Assembly: GCF_031085165.1 (NCBI RefSeq)
Contig: NZ_JAVHTY010000001.1
Coordinates: forward strand, 1,302,001 to 1,366,000
Reading direction: 5' to 3'
Origin: Pseudomonas sp. 102515
GTDB lineage: Bacteria; Pseudomonadota; Gammaproteobacteria; Pseudomonadales; Pseudomonadaceae
DNA length: 64,000 nucleotides
The notes beneath the pieces were generated by a model. The model did no database searches, was not told the DNA's origin, and saw only the letters and a list, made by a program, of their open reading frames with translations. Below, in pieces: positions 48,981 through 57,678 of the stretch; positions within the stretch are counted from its first letter, which is position 1; each line of letters opens with the position of its first letter. A program made the position numbers and the translations under genes.

Positions 48981-49990
48981 GTCGCCATCGCTTCGCCCCC
49001 CGCCGCTCGGTGCGCTTCAAGGCCTGCCTGTTGCTGCTCGTGCTGGCGGCCATCGCCGTCTGCGCCCTGACCCTCACCGGCGGCGCCTTCGCCCCGGCGC
49101 CGCACCGGGTGGCGGTCACCCTGCTCGGTCGAGGCGACGCCCTCGCTAGCCTCATCCTGCTGGAGCTACGCCTGCCGCGACTGCTGGCGGCCTTTGGCGT
49201 CGGCGCGGCCCTGGGCGCCAGCGGCGCCATCTTCCAGCGGCTGGCGCGCAATCCCCTGGCCAGTCCGGACCTGGTGGGCTTCACCGTCGGCTCGGCCAGC
49301 GGTGCGCTGATCACCCTGCTGTGGCTGCAACTGGGCGGTGCGGCGCTGATGCTGGGCGCCCTCAGCGGCGGGCTACTGGCCGCGGTACTGGTCGCCGGCC
49401 TGGCGGCTCTGGCCGGGATCCGTGGCGAGCGGATGATCCTGCTCGGCATCGCCGTCAGCGCCCTGCTCGCCTCGCTCAACGAATACCTGCTGACCCGCGC
49501 CGAGCTGGATGAAGCCCAGGAGGCCCGGCTCTGGCTGTTCGGCAGCCTGGACATGCTGACCTGGAGTCGCACCCTGACCCTGCTGGCCGGCTGCCTGCTG
49601 CTCCTGCCGCTGGCCGCCTGGCTGGCGCGGCGGCTGCGCCTGCTGGAGCTGGGCGACGACCTGGCCCGCGCGCTGGGCCTGGCCGTGCTGCCGAGCCAGA
49701 ATCTGCTACTGGCCGTCGCCGTGGCCCTCGCCGCCCTGGCCATCGCCACCGCCGGCCCCATCGGCTTCGTCGCCCTGGCGGCGCCCCAGCTGGCCCGCCG
49801 CCTGACCCGCAGCGCCGATCTCGGCATCCTCGCCCCCGCGCTGCTCGGCGCCTGCCTCATCGCCCTGGCCGACCTGCTGGCCCAGCGGCTGCTGGCCCCC
49901 TTCCAGATTCCGGTCGGGTTGCTCACCGGCGCCCTGGGCGGCCTCTATCTGATCTTCCTGCTGAGCCGCGAATGGCGGCGGACCTCATGA
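48977..49990 (+). CDS. FecCD-family iron-siderophore ABC permease (second)
   Basis: About 337 residues from a TTG at 48977 that overlaps the previous stop in TTGA; a GTG at 49010 would remove 11 residues and is the alternative. The family motifs LRLPRLLAAFGVGAALGASGAIFQRLARNPLASPDLVGFTVG and AGPIGFVALAAPQLARRLT are complete. It pairs with the first permease to form the inner-membrane channel. Its stop overlaps the ATPase start (ATGA). Confidence 0.92.
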   Translation: MSRHRFAPRRSVRFKACLLLLVLAAIAVCALTLTGGAFAPAPHRVAVTLLGRGDALASLILLELRLPRLLAAFGVGAALGASGAIFQRLARNPLASPDLVGFTVGSASGALITLLWLQLGGAALMLGALSGGLLAAVLVAGLAALAGIRGERMILLGIAVSALLASLNEYLLTRAELDEAQEARLWLFGSLDMLTWSRTLTLLAGCLLLLPLAAWLARRLRLLELGDDLARALGLAVLPSQNLLLAVAVALAALAIATAGPIGFVALAAPQLARRLTRSADLGILAPALLGACLIALADLLAQRLLAPFQIPVGLLTGALGGLYLIFLLSREWRRTS

Positions 49991-50778
49991 GCCAAGACGC
50001 CCCCTCCGGTCGCCTCGCCGCCCACCGTCTCACCGTGGGCTACGGCGGCCTGCCGATCTGCGCCGACCTCGACGTGCGCCTGCCCGATGGGCGCTTCACC
50101 GTCATCATCGGCCCCAACGGCTGCGGCAAGTCGACCCTGCTGCGCAGCCTGGCACGGTTGATCCGCCCCACGGCCGGCGAGGTGCGCCTGGACGGCCGAC
50201 TGATCCAGGAGCTGCCGACCCGCGAGGTGGCCCGACGCATCGGCCTGCTGCCGCAGAGCGCGGTGGCGCCGGAGGACATCCTGGTCAGCGACCTGGTGGC
50301 GCGCGGGCGTCATCCCCATCGCCAGGCCTTCGCCGGCTGGACGGAGGCCGACGAGCGCGCGGTGCAGCACGCCCTGGAAGCCACCAATACCCTGGCGCTG
50401 GCCGAGCGGGCGGTGGACAGCCTCTCCGGCGGCCAGCGCCAGCGGGTGTGGATTGCCCTGGCGCTGGCCCAGGAGACCCCGCTGCTGCTGCTCGACGAGC
50501 CCACCACCTTCCTCGACATCGCCCACCAGGTGGAGCTGATGGAGCTGCTCTGCCGCCTCAATCGGGAGGGTGGCCGCACCCTGGTGGCGGTACTGCACGA
50601 CCTCAACCAGGCCTGTCGCTACGCCGACCACATCATCGCCCTGCGCGCCGGCCGCATCCTCGCCGAGGGCCCGCCGGCGGAGATCGTCACGCCCGAGCTG
50701 ATCGAGGCGTTGTACGGCCTCAAGTGCGCGGTGATCGAGAATCCGCTGGCGGGCACGCCGCTGGTGATTCCCTACTAG
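49987..50778 (+). CDS. Iron-siderophore ABC transporter ATPase (FecE-like)
   Basis: A protein of 263 residues from the ATG at 49987 (ATGA overlap); an ATG at 49972 would add five residues. Walker A is GPNGCGKSTLL, the signature motif LSGGQRQRVWIALALAQ, Walker B LLLLDEPTTFLD, and the H-loop VLHDLNQA. It drives transport of ferric siderophore by the two permeases. The four genes from 46999 to 50778 overlap end to end and should be one transcript; the receptor upstream is probably part of the same Fur regulon. Confidence 0.95.
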   Translation: MSQDAPSGRLAAHRLTVGYGGLPICADLDVRLPDGRFTVIIGPNGCGKSTLLRSLARLIRPTAGEVRLDGRLIQELPTREVARRIGLLPQSAVAPEDILVSDLVARGRHPHRQAFAGWTEADERAVQHALEATNTLALAERAVDSLSGGQRQRVWIALALAQETPLLLLDEPTTFLDIAHQVELMELLCRLNREGGRTLVAVLHDLNQACRYADHIIALRAGRILAEGPPAEIVTPELIEALYGLKCAVIENPLAGTPLVIPY

Positions 50779-50786
50779 GCCTGGCC

Positions 50787-50827
50787 GTTGGGCTGCGACG
50801 GTAGAGCTGTCTCAGCGCAACCTACGA
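50787..50827. repeat. Dispersed repeat element (single arm)
   Basis: GTTGGGCTGCGACGG...CTCAGCGCAACCTACGA, a close relative of 3991-4032 (inverted) and 52058-52099. It follows the ATPase gene stop and may act as the operon's terminator. Confidence 0.65.
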
Positions 50828-50899
50828 GGGCGCTCCCAAGCTTGTCGGACGACCTTGCAAGTGCTCCACTGGCGATCCAGAACAACAACGGAGCCCGCC

Positions 50900-51871
50900 A
50901 TGCATATCGTCATCCCCGACGACTACCAGCACGTCGTCGAAACCCTGGATTGCTATCCGCTGCTCCAGCGCGCCGGGCATCAGGTGACGCTCTATCACGA
51001 TGCCGAGCGCGATCCCAGGGTGCTGGTGGAGCGCTTCCGTGACGCCGATGCCCTGGTGCTGACCCGCGAGCGCACCCGTATCGACGCCGAGCTGCTGGCG
51101 CACCTGCCACGCCTCAAGCTGATCAGCCAGACCGGCAAGGCCACCGCCCACCTCGATGTGGCCGCCTGCACCCACCGGGGAATAGCGGTCTGCGAAGGCA
51201 GCGGCTCGCCGGTCTCCACCGCCGAGTTGACCTGGACGCTGATCCTCATGGCCCGCCGCAAGCTCAAGCCCGCCATCGACGCGCTCCATGCCGGGCGCTG
51301 GCAGGTCAACCTGGGCGAACGGCTGGATGGGCAGATCCTCGGCATCTGGGGCTACGGCAAGATCGGCCAGCGCCTGGCGCGTTATGGCCAGGCCTTCGGC
51401 ATGCCGGTGCTGGTCTGGGGCAGCGAGGCCTCGCGCGCCCGCGCCGAAGCCGACGGCCATCGCGCGGCGAGCAGCCAGGAGGCCTTCTTCGCCGAAGCCG
51501 ATGTCATCAGCCTGCACCTCAGATACAGCGAGCGCAGCCGGGGTTGCGTGCGGGCCGAAGACCTGGCGCGGATGAAGAAGAGCGCCCTGCTGGTCAACAC
51601 CGCCCGCGCCGGCCTGATCGAGCCCGGCGCCCTGCTCACGGCGCTGGAGCTGGGCCATCCCGGCCAGGCGGCGCTGGATGTCTTCGAGCAGGAACCCGTG
51701 GCGCCGGACGACCCCCTGCTCGCCCATCCCCAGGTGCTCTGCACCCCGCACCTGGGGTACGTGGAAAAGCACAGCTACGAACTCTATTTCGGCGAGGCCT
51801 TCGCCAACCTGGTGGGCTTCTTCAGCGGCGAACCGACCGGCCTGGCCAATCCGGAGGTGCTGGGGCGGTAG
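50900..51871 (+). CDS. D-isomer-specific 2-hydroxyacid dehydrogenase
   Basis: A protein of 323 residues from the ATG at 50900 after GGAG. The Rossmann motif GIWGYGKIG is near residue 150; the catalytic arginine lies in VNTARAGLIEPG, the glutamate in ALDVFEQEPV and the histidine in CTPHLGYV. It reduces a 2-oxoacid (or oxidises the D-hydroxyacid) with NAD(P)H in the cytoplasm. Pseudomonads have several such paralogues and the substrate is not readable. It differs clearly from the lactate-type enzyme at 29918. It is transcribed alone. Confidence 0.9.
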   Translation: MHIVIPDDYQHVVETLDCYPLLQRAGHQVTLYHDAERDPRVLVERFRDADALVLTRERTRIDAELLAHLPRLKLISQTGKATAHLDVAACTHRGIAVCEGSGSPVSTAELTWTLILMARRKLKPAIDALHAGRWQVNLGERLDGQILGIWGYGKIGQRLARYGQAFGMPVLVWGSEASRARAEADGHRAASSQEAFFAEADVISLHLRYSERSRGCVRAEDLARMKKSALLVNTARAGLIEPGALLTALELGHPGQAALDVFEQEPVAPDDPLLAHPQVLCTPHLGYVEKHSYELYFGEAFANLVGFFSGEPTGLANPEVLGR

Positions 51872-51880
51872 CGGCGGGTG

Positions 51881-51914
51881 CGCGTGGATAAGGCTGCGCC
51901 GTTATCCACCCGAC
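51881..51914. repeat. GTGGATAA-type inverted repeat
   Basis: CGCGTGGATAA and TTATCCACCCGAC face each other across GGCTGCGCCG, just after the dehydrogenase gene. A sister copy lies at 53052-53085 (CGCGTGGAAAA and TTTTCCACCCTAC). This is a common dispersed palindrome in pseudomonads. Confidence 0.65.
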
Positions 51915-51957
51915 GCAGCCATCTGTTTAGCGCAGCAAAGCCCGACAACCTGCACCT

Positions 51958-51988
51958 TCACCCCAGCCCTCTCCCAGGGGGAGAGGGG
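51958..51988. repeat. Dispersed CCCCAGCCCTCT-type repeat
   Basis: CCCCAGCCCTCTCCC next to GGGGGAGAGGGG, forming a short inverted repeat. It is related to 46864-46896. Confidence 0.65.
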
Positions 51989-52005
51989 AAAAGCGGCGTA
52001 CATCT

Positions 52006-52099
52006 CGTAGGTTGGGTCGAGCGTAGCGAAGCCCAACATTGTCCAGGCTTGAACGCTGTTGGGCTTCGACGATGAAGCTGTCTCAACCTGACCTACGGC
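52006..52099. repeat. Dispersed inverted-repeat element, two facing arms
   Basis: The forward arm 52006-52037 (CGTAGGTTGGG...GAAGCCCAAC) faces the reverse arm 52058-52099 (GTTGGGCTTCG...ACCTACGGC). The second arm overlaps the end of the hydrolase gene by a few bases. Same family as 3944-4032 and 50787-50827. Confidence 0.75.
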
Positions 52100-52980
52100 A
52101 ACCGCTCCCTTACCGCGGCGGCGAATGCAGCGGGGGCTTCCTGGGGGATGTTGTGTCCGCAGCCGGGTAGCACCTCGTAGCGGAAGGGTCCGCTGAAGTG
52201 TTGCGCTACCTCAGCTTCACCCTGCACTGCGGTGACCCCGTCGTCGGCGCCCGCCAATACCGTGGTGGGCACGCGGATGGGTGGCTGCGCGGCGAGCAGG
52301 CGCTCGGTGTCGGCATAGGCCGGATCGTCCGGCGCCAGGCCGTAGCGGTGACGATAGGAGTGGATCACGGTGGCGACGAAATCGGGATTGTCGAAGGCCG
52401 CGGCGGTAAGCGCGTAGGTGGCGTCGCTGAAGCGCCAGCTGGCTGACCACAGCGACCAGAGCAAGCGACAGAAGTCGCGGCGATGTTTCGCCAGCCCGGC
52501 CCGGCCCCGCTCGCCATGGAAATAGTACTGGTACCAATAGCGCAGCTCCGCCGCCGGCTCGGCGGGCTGGGTGGCAGTGGCGGCGATGTCCTGGATCGGA
52601 TAGCCGTCGCCCACTACCAGGCCCGCGACCCGCTCCGGCCAGAGGGCGGCGACGATACCGGCGGCACGGCCGCCCCAGTCGTAGCCGGCCAGGGTCGCCC
52701 GCGCCAGGCCCAGGGCATCGAGCAGCGCCAGGACGTCGTGGGCCAGGGCGGCCTGCTGGCCTGAGCGCGGGGTGTCGGCGCTCAGGTAGCGGGTGGCGCC
52801 GTAGCCACGCAGAAAGGGCACGTAGACGCGGCAGCCAGCGGCGGCCAGTTCGTCGGCCACCTCGGCGTAGGCGTGGATGTCGTAGGGAAAGCCATGCAGC
52901 AGCAGGACCGGTTGCCCGATTTCTGGTCCCTGGACCTGGTAGGCCACGTCCAAGACGCCGGCCTGGATGGAGGTGAGCAT
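52093..52980 (-). CDS. Alpha/beta hydrolase (epoxide hydrolase/haloalkane dehalogenase-like)
   Basis: A protein of 295 residues. LLLHGFP (residues ~27-32) forms the oxyanion HGxP motif; GYDWGG places an aspartate nucleophile at D101, as in epoxide hydrolases and haloalkane dehalogenases rather than the serine of esterases; the catalytic histidine is in CGHNIPQEAP near the end. The substrate is unknown. It is probably a single-gene unit with REP-like elements on both sides. Confidence 0.88.
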   Translation of the reverse strand: MLTSIQAGVLDVAYQVQGPEIGQPVLLLHGFPYDIHAYAEVADELAAAGCRVYVPFLRGYGATRYLSADTPRSGQQAALAHDVLALLDALGLARATLAGYDWGGRAAGIVAALWPERVAGLVVGDGYPIQDIAATATQPAEPAAELRYWYQYYFHGERGRAGLAKHRRDFCRLLWSLWSASWRFSDATYALTAAAFDNPDFVATVIHSYRHRYGLAPDDPAYADTERLLAAQPPIRVPTTVLAGADDGVTAVQGEAEVAQHFSGPFRYEVLPGCGHNIPQEAPAAFAAAVRERLP

Positions 52981-53051
52981 GGGCGTTCTCCGTCAAGGGT
53001 GTTGTAGAGCGGAGAGGTGGGTGGGCCTGGGAGTTCCCAAGGTGGCCACTT

Positions 53052-53190
53052 CGCGTGGAAAACGCTGCGCGGTTTTCCACCCTACCAGGCTACGGCGTCT
53101 GAGAGCATCGCGGCCATGCCGGTGCGCCGTAGCGACCGCTTCTACAAAAGCCTAACGTCCCGTAGGAGCGGCCCATGGCCGCGATCGGCA
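53052..53190. repeat. Cluster of dispersed palindromes
   Basis: Contains the GTGGAAAA-type inverted repeat (53052-53085), then a pair of oppositely oriented REP-like units: 53105-53147 (ATCGCGGCCATG...CCGCTTCTACA) and 53160-53190 (CGTAGGAGCGGCCCATGGCC). The TGTAGGAGCGG...CATGGCCGCGA unit is one of the best-known Pseudomonas REP sequences. The cluster sits between two leftward genes. Confidence 0.75.
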
Positions 53191-53207
53191 TGACCATGAC
53201 AAACCCG

Positions 53208-53978
53208 CTACCCCGCCAGATACCGCCCGATCAGGGTCATGCCCGAGACCAGCACCAGCCAGGTCACCAAGCGGGTGAAGCGCTCTCGCGACAGGCGGCG
53301 TTGCAGGTGGCGGCCGATCCAGCCGCCGAGCAGCATGGCGGGCAGCAGGCAGACCGCGAGCAGCAGCAGGCGGCCGTCGCTGTAGGCACCGGCGATCAGC
53401 AGCAGGACGATGCGGATGGAGGCGCTGCAGCCGATGAGAAAACTCTGGGTGCCGCGGATGGCGTTCTTGTCTTCCAGGCGGCCGTTGAGATAGAGCGCAT
53501 AGAGAAAGCCACCGCTGCCGAACAGGGCACCGCAGAGGCCCCCTACCCCGCCCGCCGGGATCGACCAGGCCGGCGTTAGTTGGCGAAAGCCCTTGGGGGT
53601 GAGCAGGCTGTAGCTGGAATAGGCGACCACGAAGAGCCCCAGCCAGAGCATCAGCAACCGGGCATCGGTGCGCATCAGCAGGTAGGTGCCCAGGGCGGCA
53701 CCGAGCAGCAGCATGGGCAGCAGCCGCCTGAGTTCGCGCCCGGCGATGGCGCGGCGATCCGGCAGCCAGTTGTGGAAGGAAGCGAGGAAATCCAGCATCA
53801 CCAGCAAGGGCACGATGCGCGACAGGGGCATCCAGCTGGTGAGCAAGGGACCGGCGACCAGGGCGCTGCCGAAGCCGGCGACGCCAAAGATCAGATAGGC
53901 CAGGACCACGATGGCTTCGATGAACAGCCAGTCGAGCGGGCTGAAGGCGGGAATCAGGGCAGCGAGGGGTTCGAGCAT
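53208..53978 (-). CDS. TauE/SafE (TSUP) family anion transporter
   Basis: About 256 residues from the ATG at 53978, which has AGGA eight bases upstream; earlier readings are longer but lack support. Seven or eight hydrophobic segments are visible, with the family patterns GVAGFGSALVAGPLLTSWMPLSRIVPLLVMLDF and GGVGGLCGALFGSGGFLYALYL repeating in the two halves. TSUP proteins export sulfite, sulfolactate or related sulfur-containing organic anions. Substrate unknown here. Confidence 0.9.
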   Translation of the reverse strand: MLEPLAALIPAFSPLDWLFIEAIVVLAYLIFGVAGFGSALVAGPLLTSWMPLSRIVPLLVMLDFLASFHNWLPDRRAIAGRELRRLLPMLLLGAALGTYLLMRTDARLLMLWLGLFVVAYSSYSLLTPKGFRQLTPAWSIPAGGVGGLCGALFGSGGFLYALYLNGRLEDKNAIRGTQSFLIGCSASIRIVLLLIAGAYSDGRLLLLAVCLLPAMLLGGWIGRHLQRRLSRERFTRLVTWLVLVSGMTLIGRYLAG

Positions 53979-54079
53979 GGGGCGCATCCTGCGACGAGAA
54001 CGTGCATTTTGCGCCCCGCGTACGGCCGGTGAAAACCGCCGGCCGCCCGTGTTCACGGGGACCGGCGTGCCAGAGCGGC

Positions 54080-55144
54080 TCAGGGAATCAGGCGCTGGGC
54101 CCGCAGCCGGGTGAAGAGGTCGAGAAAGCTCGCCCGGGTGTCGCGATAGCCGAAGAAGCCCAGGTCACGACTCTTGGTCATGTCGTTGAGGCACTCGATC
54201 TCGCGGCCCAGGTCGGCGTCGCTGTGCCACCAGGAGGCCAGCTTGTCGACGTCGGCTTCCACCAGGCCGTGCTGCTCGGCCAGCTGGCGCCACTGCGCCG
54301 GTGCCACGTCCTTCATCCGCGCTTCCAGTGGCATGGGCTGCTCGGGATAGGGCGCCGGCTCCAGCTCGAAGAAGGCGGCGATCTCGCCCCACAGCCAGCG
54401 CCAGCGGAAGACGTCGCCGTTGACGGTGTTGAACGCCTGGTTGCGCGCGGCCGGCGCCAGGGCGGCCCATTCCAGCTGCTCGGCGAGCAGGCCGGCGTCG
54501 GTGACGTCGGTGATGCCGTCCCACTGGGTACGGGAACCGGGGAAGACGAAGGGCTGGCCGGTGGCCTTGCACAGGGAGGCGTAGACCGCCAGGGTCAGGC
54601 CCATGTTCATGGCGTTGGTGCCCTTGGCCTGGCCGATCATGCTGTGGGAGCGGTGCACGCTCCAGCCGAAGCCGTGACGCTCGGCGGCGGCGAAGAGGAT
54701 GTCTTCCAGGGTGTAGTAGAAGTTGGCGCCGGCCTGGCGCGGTTCGCTTTCGCGGAAGGGCGTCTCGGCCTTGCCGCTGCCGTATTCCTCGAAGGAACCC
54801 AGGTAGTGCTTGGTGCCGGTGACCAGCGCCAGGTGCTGCAGCGGCGCGCTGTCCAGGGCCTGGCAGAGGTTGTCCATCATGGCGCCATTGGCCTCGACGT
54901 TTTCCTTCTCGGTGGCGCGACGGGTCCAAGTGCAGAAGAACACATGGCTGATCGGCAGGCCGGCCAGCGCCTGGCGGGTGGACTCGGCGTCGAGCAGGTC
55001 GGCGGCGACCGGGATGACGCCTTCCTGCGCCACCGGTTTGCGCGCCAGACCGTAGACGGTCCAGCCCGAGGCGACCAGGGTGTTGGCCAGGTTGTAGCCG
55101 GAAATGCCGGTCACGCCGACGATGAGAGCGGTGCCCTTGCGCAT
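54080..55144 (-). CDS. PRISE-type SDR reductase (progesterone 5-beta-reductase-like)
   Basis: A protein of 354 residues. The extended-SDR cofactor motif is GVTGISGYNLANTLV, and NFYYTLEDILF contains the tyrosine of the PRISE family in its usual context, without a standard YxxxK. FTWTRRATEKENVEANGAMMDNL and WSVHRSHSMIGQAKGTNAMNMGLTLAVYA are also family-typical. PRISE enzymes reduce the C=C bond of activated enones with NADPH. It is divergent from a LysR regulator, which probably controls it. Natural substrate unknown. Confidence 0.88.
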   Translation of the reverse strand: MRKGTALIVGVTGISGYNLANTLVASGWTVYGLARKPVAQEGVIPVAADLLDAESTRQALAGLPISHVFFCTWTRRATEKENVEANGAMMDNLCQALDSAPLQHLALVTGTKHYLGSFEEYGSGKAETPFRESEPRQAGANFYYTLEDILFAAAERHGFGWSVHRSHSMIGQAKGTNAMNMGLTLAVYASLCKATGQPFVFPGSRTQWDGITDVTDAGLLAEQLEWAALAPAARNQAFNTVNGDVFRWRWLWGEIAAFFELEPAPYPEQPMPLEARMKDVAPAQWRQLAEQHGLVEADVDKLASWWHSDADLGREIECLNDMTKSRDLGFFGYRDTRASFLDLFTRLRAQRLIP

Positions 55145-55279
55145 GAAACCTCCAGATAGGGTTGAGAACGGCCTGCCGTGATCGCAGGTGCTGTAGATAA
55201 GGGAGTGCCTTGTCTCAAGGTAGATTCCAGCCTATTGGAGAATTAACGGCGTATCCTGGGTATAAATTCCTTTTTAACA

Positions 55280-55292
55280 GGAATCGGATTCC
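55280..55292. promoter_or_regulatory. Candidate LysR site in the PRISE/LysR promoter
   Basis: GGAATC-G-GATTCC is a perfect 13-base palindrome 18 bases before the LysR start, with related ATTCC half-sites nearby (55215, 55266). It is well placed for autoregulation. Confidence 0.45.
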
Positions 55293-55309
55293 GCAATCAG
55301 GAGCCAGCC

Positions 55310-56242
55310 TTGTATTCCTCCGAACGCCTAAAGGGCCTCGACGTCTTCGTCACCGTGGCCGACCTCGGCAGCTTCACCGCGGCCGGCGAGCGCCTCAATC
55401 TCACCGGTTCGGCCGTCGGCAAGAGCGTGGCGCGGCTGGAAAGCCGGTTGGGCGTGCGACTGTTCCAGCGCACCACCCGCCGCCTGACCCTGACCGAGGC
55501 CGGCGCCAGTTTCTACCGCACCTGCACCGGGGTACTGGCCGAGCTGGAACAGGCCGAACTGGGGCTGACCGCGCAGGACGGCGAGCCCCATGGTCGGGTG
55601 CGCATCGACCTGCCCGCCTCCTATGGCCGCCTGCATGTGTTGCCGCTGATTCTGGCGCTGCTGCACCGCTATCCACTGCTGCAACCGGATCTGTCGCTGT
55701 CGGATCGCTTCGTCGACCCGGTCCACGAAGGCATCGACATCCTGGTGCGTATCGGTGGCTCCGACGCCTGGCCAGCCAGCCTGGGACATCGCTTCCTGGG
55801 CACCCAGCGCCAGGTCTTCTGCGCCGCCCCGGCCTATCTCGCCCAGCATGGCCGGCCCCAGACCCCGGCCGAGCTGGTCGATCACCAGTGCATCGGCTTT
55901 CGCCAGGCCGATGGCCTGATCAGCCCCTGGCAGTTGCGCGGCGAACAGCCGGGTGACAGCGAACGCTGGATCTTCCAGCCACGCCTGGTGGTGGGCGACG
56001 GCGAAGGCGAGGTGCTGGCCGCCCTGGCCGGCCATGGCATCGCCCAGTTGCCGACCTGGCTGATCGCCACGCACCTGGACAGCGGCGCCCTGGTGGATGT
56101 GTTGCCCGAGCATGGCGTCGAGGGCTCGCCGATCAATCTGGTGTGGCCGCGCAGTCGCGAGAGCCTGCCACGGGTCCGGCTGCTGCTGGAGCACCTGGCC
56201 AGCCGGTTGCTGCCCACCGTGGCGCCGAAGCTTGCGCGTTAG
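55310..56242 (+). CDS. LysR-family transcriptional regulator
   Basis: A protein of 310 residues. The start is a TTG at 55310 supported by AGGAG seven bases upstream. The DNA-binding domain is typical (RLKGLDVFVTVADLGSFTAAGERLNLTGSAVGKSVARLESRLGVRLFQRTTRRL), and the effector domain from about residue 95 (HGRVRIDLPASYGRLHVLPLI) belongs to the CrgA/DsdC-like group common in this family. It is divergent from the PRISE reductase gene (165-base gap) and is its likely regulator. Confidence 0.9.
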   Translation: MYSSERLKGLDVFVTVADLGSFTAAGERLNLTGSAVGKSVARLESRLGVRLFQRTTRRLTLTEAGASFYRTCTGVLAELEQAELGLTAQDGEPHGRVRIDLPASYGRLHVLPLILALLHRYPLLQPDLSLSDRFVDPVHEGIDILVRIGGSDAWPASLGHRFLGTQRQVFCAAPAYLAQHGRPQTPAELVDHQCIGFRQADGLISPWQLRGEQPGDSERWIFQPRLVVGDGEGEVLAALAGHGIAQLPTWLIATHLDSGALVDVLPEHGVEGSPINLVWPRSRESLPRVRLLLEHLASRLLPTVAPKLAR

Positions 56243-56492
56243 CCACGACCGCTCGACCACTGGGCCCCAGCTGCCGCGCCAGGGCGGGAACATCCGCGCG
56301 GGCACCCCGGTCGTAAAATCTCGTACCCCGCTCGCCCCTGAGTTCCATCGATGGGCGGCATGACAGATATCGAGACGATCGATTGGCGCCGTCGGCTCTG
56401 GCTCAGCAGGATCGGCGGTTTGTCACCTGGCCAGGTCCGCCTGGCCGCGACGTTCCACCCCCCCCGGTTCCACCACCTAGATGAGGTATCTC

Positions 56493-57560
56493 ATGAGCCA
56501 AGCCCAAGGCTACGCTGCCCAGTCCGCCGACCAGCCCCTGGCGCCCTTCTCCTTCGAGCGGCGCGAACCCGGTGCCCACGACGTGCAGATCGACATCCTC
56601 TTCTGCGGCGTCTGCCATTCCGACCTGCACACCGCCCGCAACGAGTGGAACAACACCCTCTACCCGTCCGTGCCCGGTCACGAGATCGTCGGCAAGGTGA
56701 CCGCGGTCGGTGCCCACGTGAAGAACTTCAAGGTCGGCGACAGCGTCGGCGTCGGCTGCATGGTCGATAGCTGCCAGCACTGCGCCCCCTGTGACGCCGG
56801 TGAAGAGTCCTACTGCGAGAATGGCTTCACCGGCACCTATAACGGCAACCTCTACGGTGGCAGCGAAAACACCCAGGGCGGCTACTCCGACCACATCGTG
56901 GTCAACGAGAAGTTCGTGCTCAAGGTGAGCCACACCGAGAACCTGGCCGCCGTGGCGCCGCTGCTGTGCGCCGGCATCACCACCTATTCGCCGCTGGCCC
57001 ACTGGAAGGTCGGTCCGGGCAAGAAGGTCGGCATCGTCGGCCTGGGTGGCCTCGGCCACATGGGCGTGAAGATCGCCCATGCCATGGGTGCCCACGTGGT
57101 GCTCTTCACCACCAGCGCGGGCAAGAAGGACGACGCCCTGCGCCTGGGCGCCGACGAGGTGGTGGTGTCGAAGAACGAAGACGAGATGGCCGCCCACGCG
57201 AACAGCTTCGACTTCATCCTCAACACCGTGGCCGCGCCGCACAACTTGGACGCCTTCCTCACCCTGCTCAAGTGGGACGGCACCATGACCCTGGTCGGCG
57301 TGCCCGCCGAGCCGCACCCGGCGCCCAGCGTGTTCAACCTGGTGATGAAGCGCCGCCAGCTGGCCGGCTCGCTCATCGGCGGCATCCGCGAGACCCAGGA
57401 GATGCTGGACTTCTGCGCCAAGCACGGCATCGTCTCGGACATCGAGCAGATCGCCATCCAGGACATCAACGACGCCTATGAGCGCATGCTCAAGAGCGAT
57501 GTGAAGTACCGCTTCGTGATCGACATGCAAAGCCTCAAGCAGGGCCAGACCGCGGCCTGA
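56493..57560 (+). CDS. Zinc-dependent alcohol dehydrogenase (NAD(P)-dependent, CAD/YahK-like)
   Basis: About 355 residues from the ATG at 56493 after GAGG. The catalytic zinc site is C41 in FCGVCHSDLH and H63-E64 in VPGHEI; the structural zinc site is the four cysteines in DSCQHCAPCDAGEESYC. The Rossmann motif VGLGGLGHMG is near residue 185. This combination marks cinnamyl-alcohol-dehydrogenase-like broad-specificity aldehyde reductases such as YahK. It is a single-gene unit closed by a strong terminator. Confidence 0.92.
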   Translation: MSQAQGYAAQSADQPLAPFSFERREPGAHDVQIDILFCGVCHSDLHTARNEWNNTLYPSVPGHEIVGKVTAVGAHVKNFKVGDSVGVGCMVDSCQHCAPCDAGEESYCENGFTGTYNGNLYGGSENTQGGYSDHIVVNEKFVLKVSHTENLAAVAPLLCAGITTYSPLAHWKVGPGKKVGIVGLGGLGHMGVKIAHAMGAHVVLFTTSAGKKDDALRLGADEVVVSKNEDEMAAHANSFDFILNTVAAPHNLDAFLTLLKWDGTMTLVGVPAEPHPAPSVFNLVMKRRQLAGSLIGGIRETQEMLDFCAKHGIVSDIEQIAIQDINDAYERMLKSDVKYRFVIDMQSLKQGQTAA

Positions 57561-57580
57561 TCCCGCGCTCCGCTCCGCCG

Positions 57581-57609
57581 ACAACGCCCGCGCCCGTCGC
57601 GGGCGTTGT
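57581..57609 (+). terminator. Hairpin terminator after the alcohol dehydrogenase gene
   Basis: A perfect 12-bp stem, ACAACGCCCGCG and CGCGGGCGTTGT, with a CCCGT loop, 20 bases after the stop. Followed by CATTTCC, so a weak T tract. Confidence 0.75.
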
Positions 57610-57678
57610 CATTTCCGGTAACGCATTTTTGGCGCGCCCCGCGGTCCTAGCGATAGCTAAGATCATGAGGCGAGCGCC

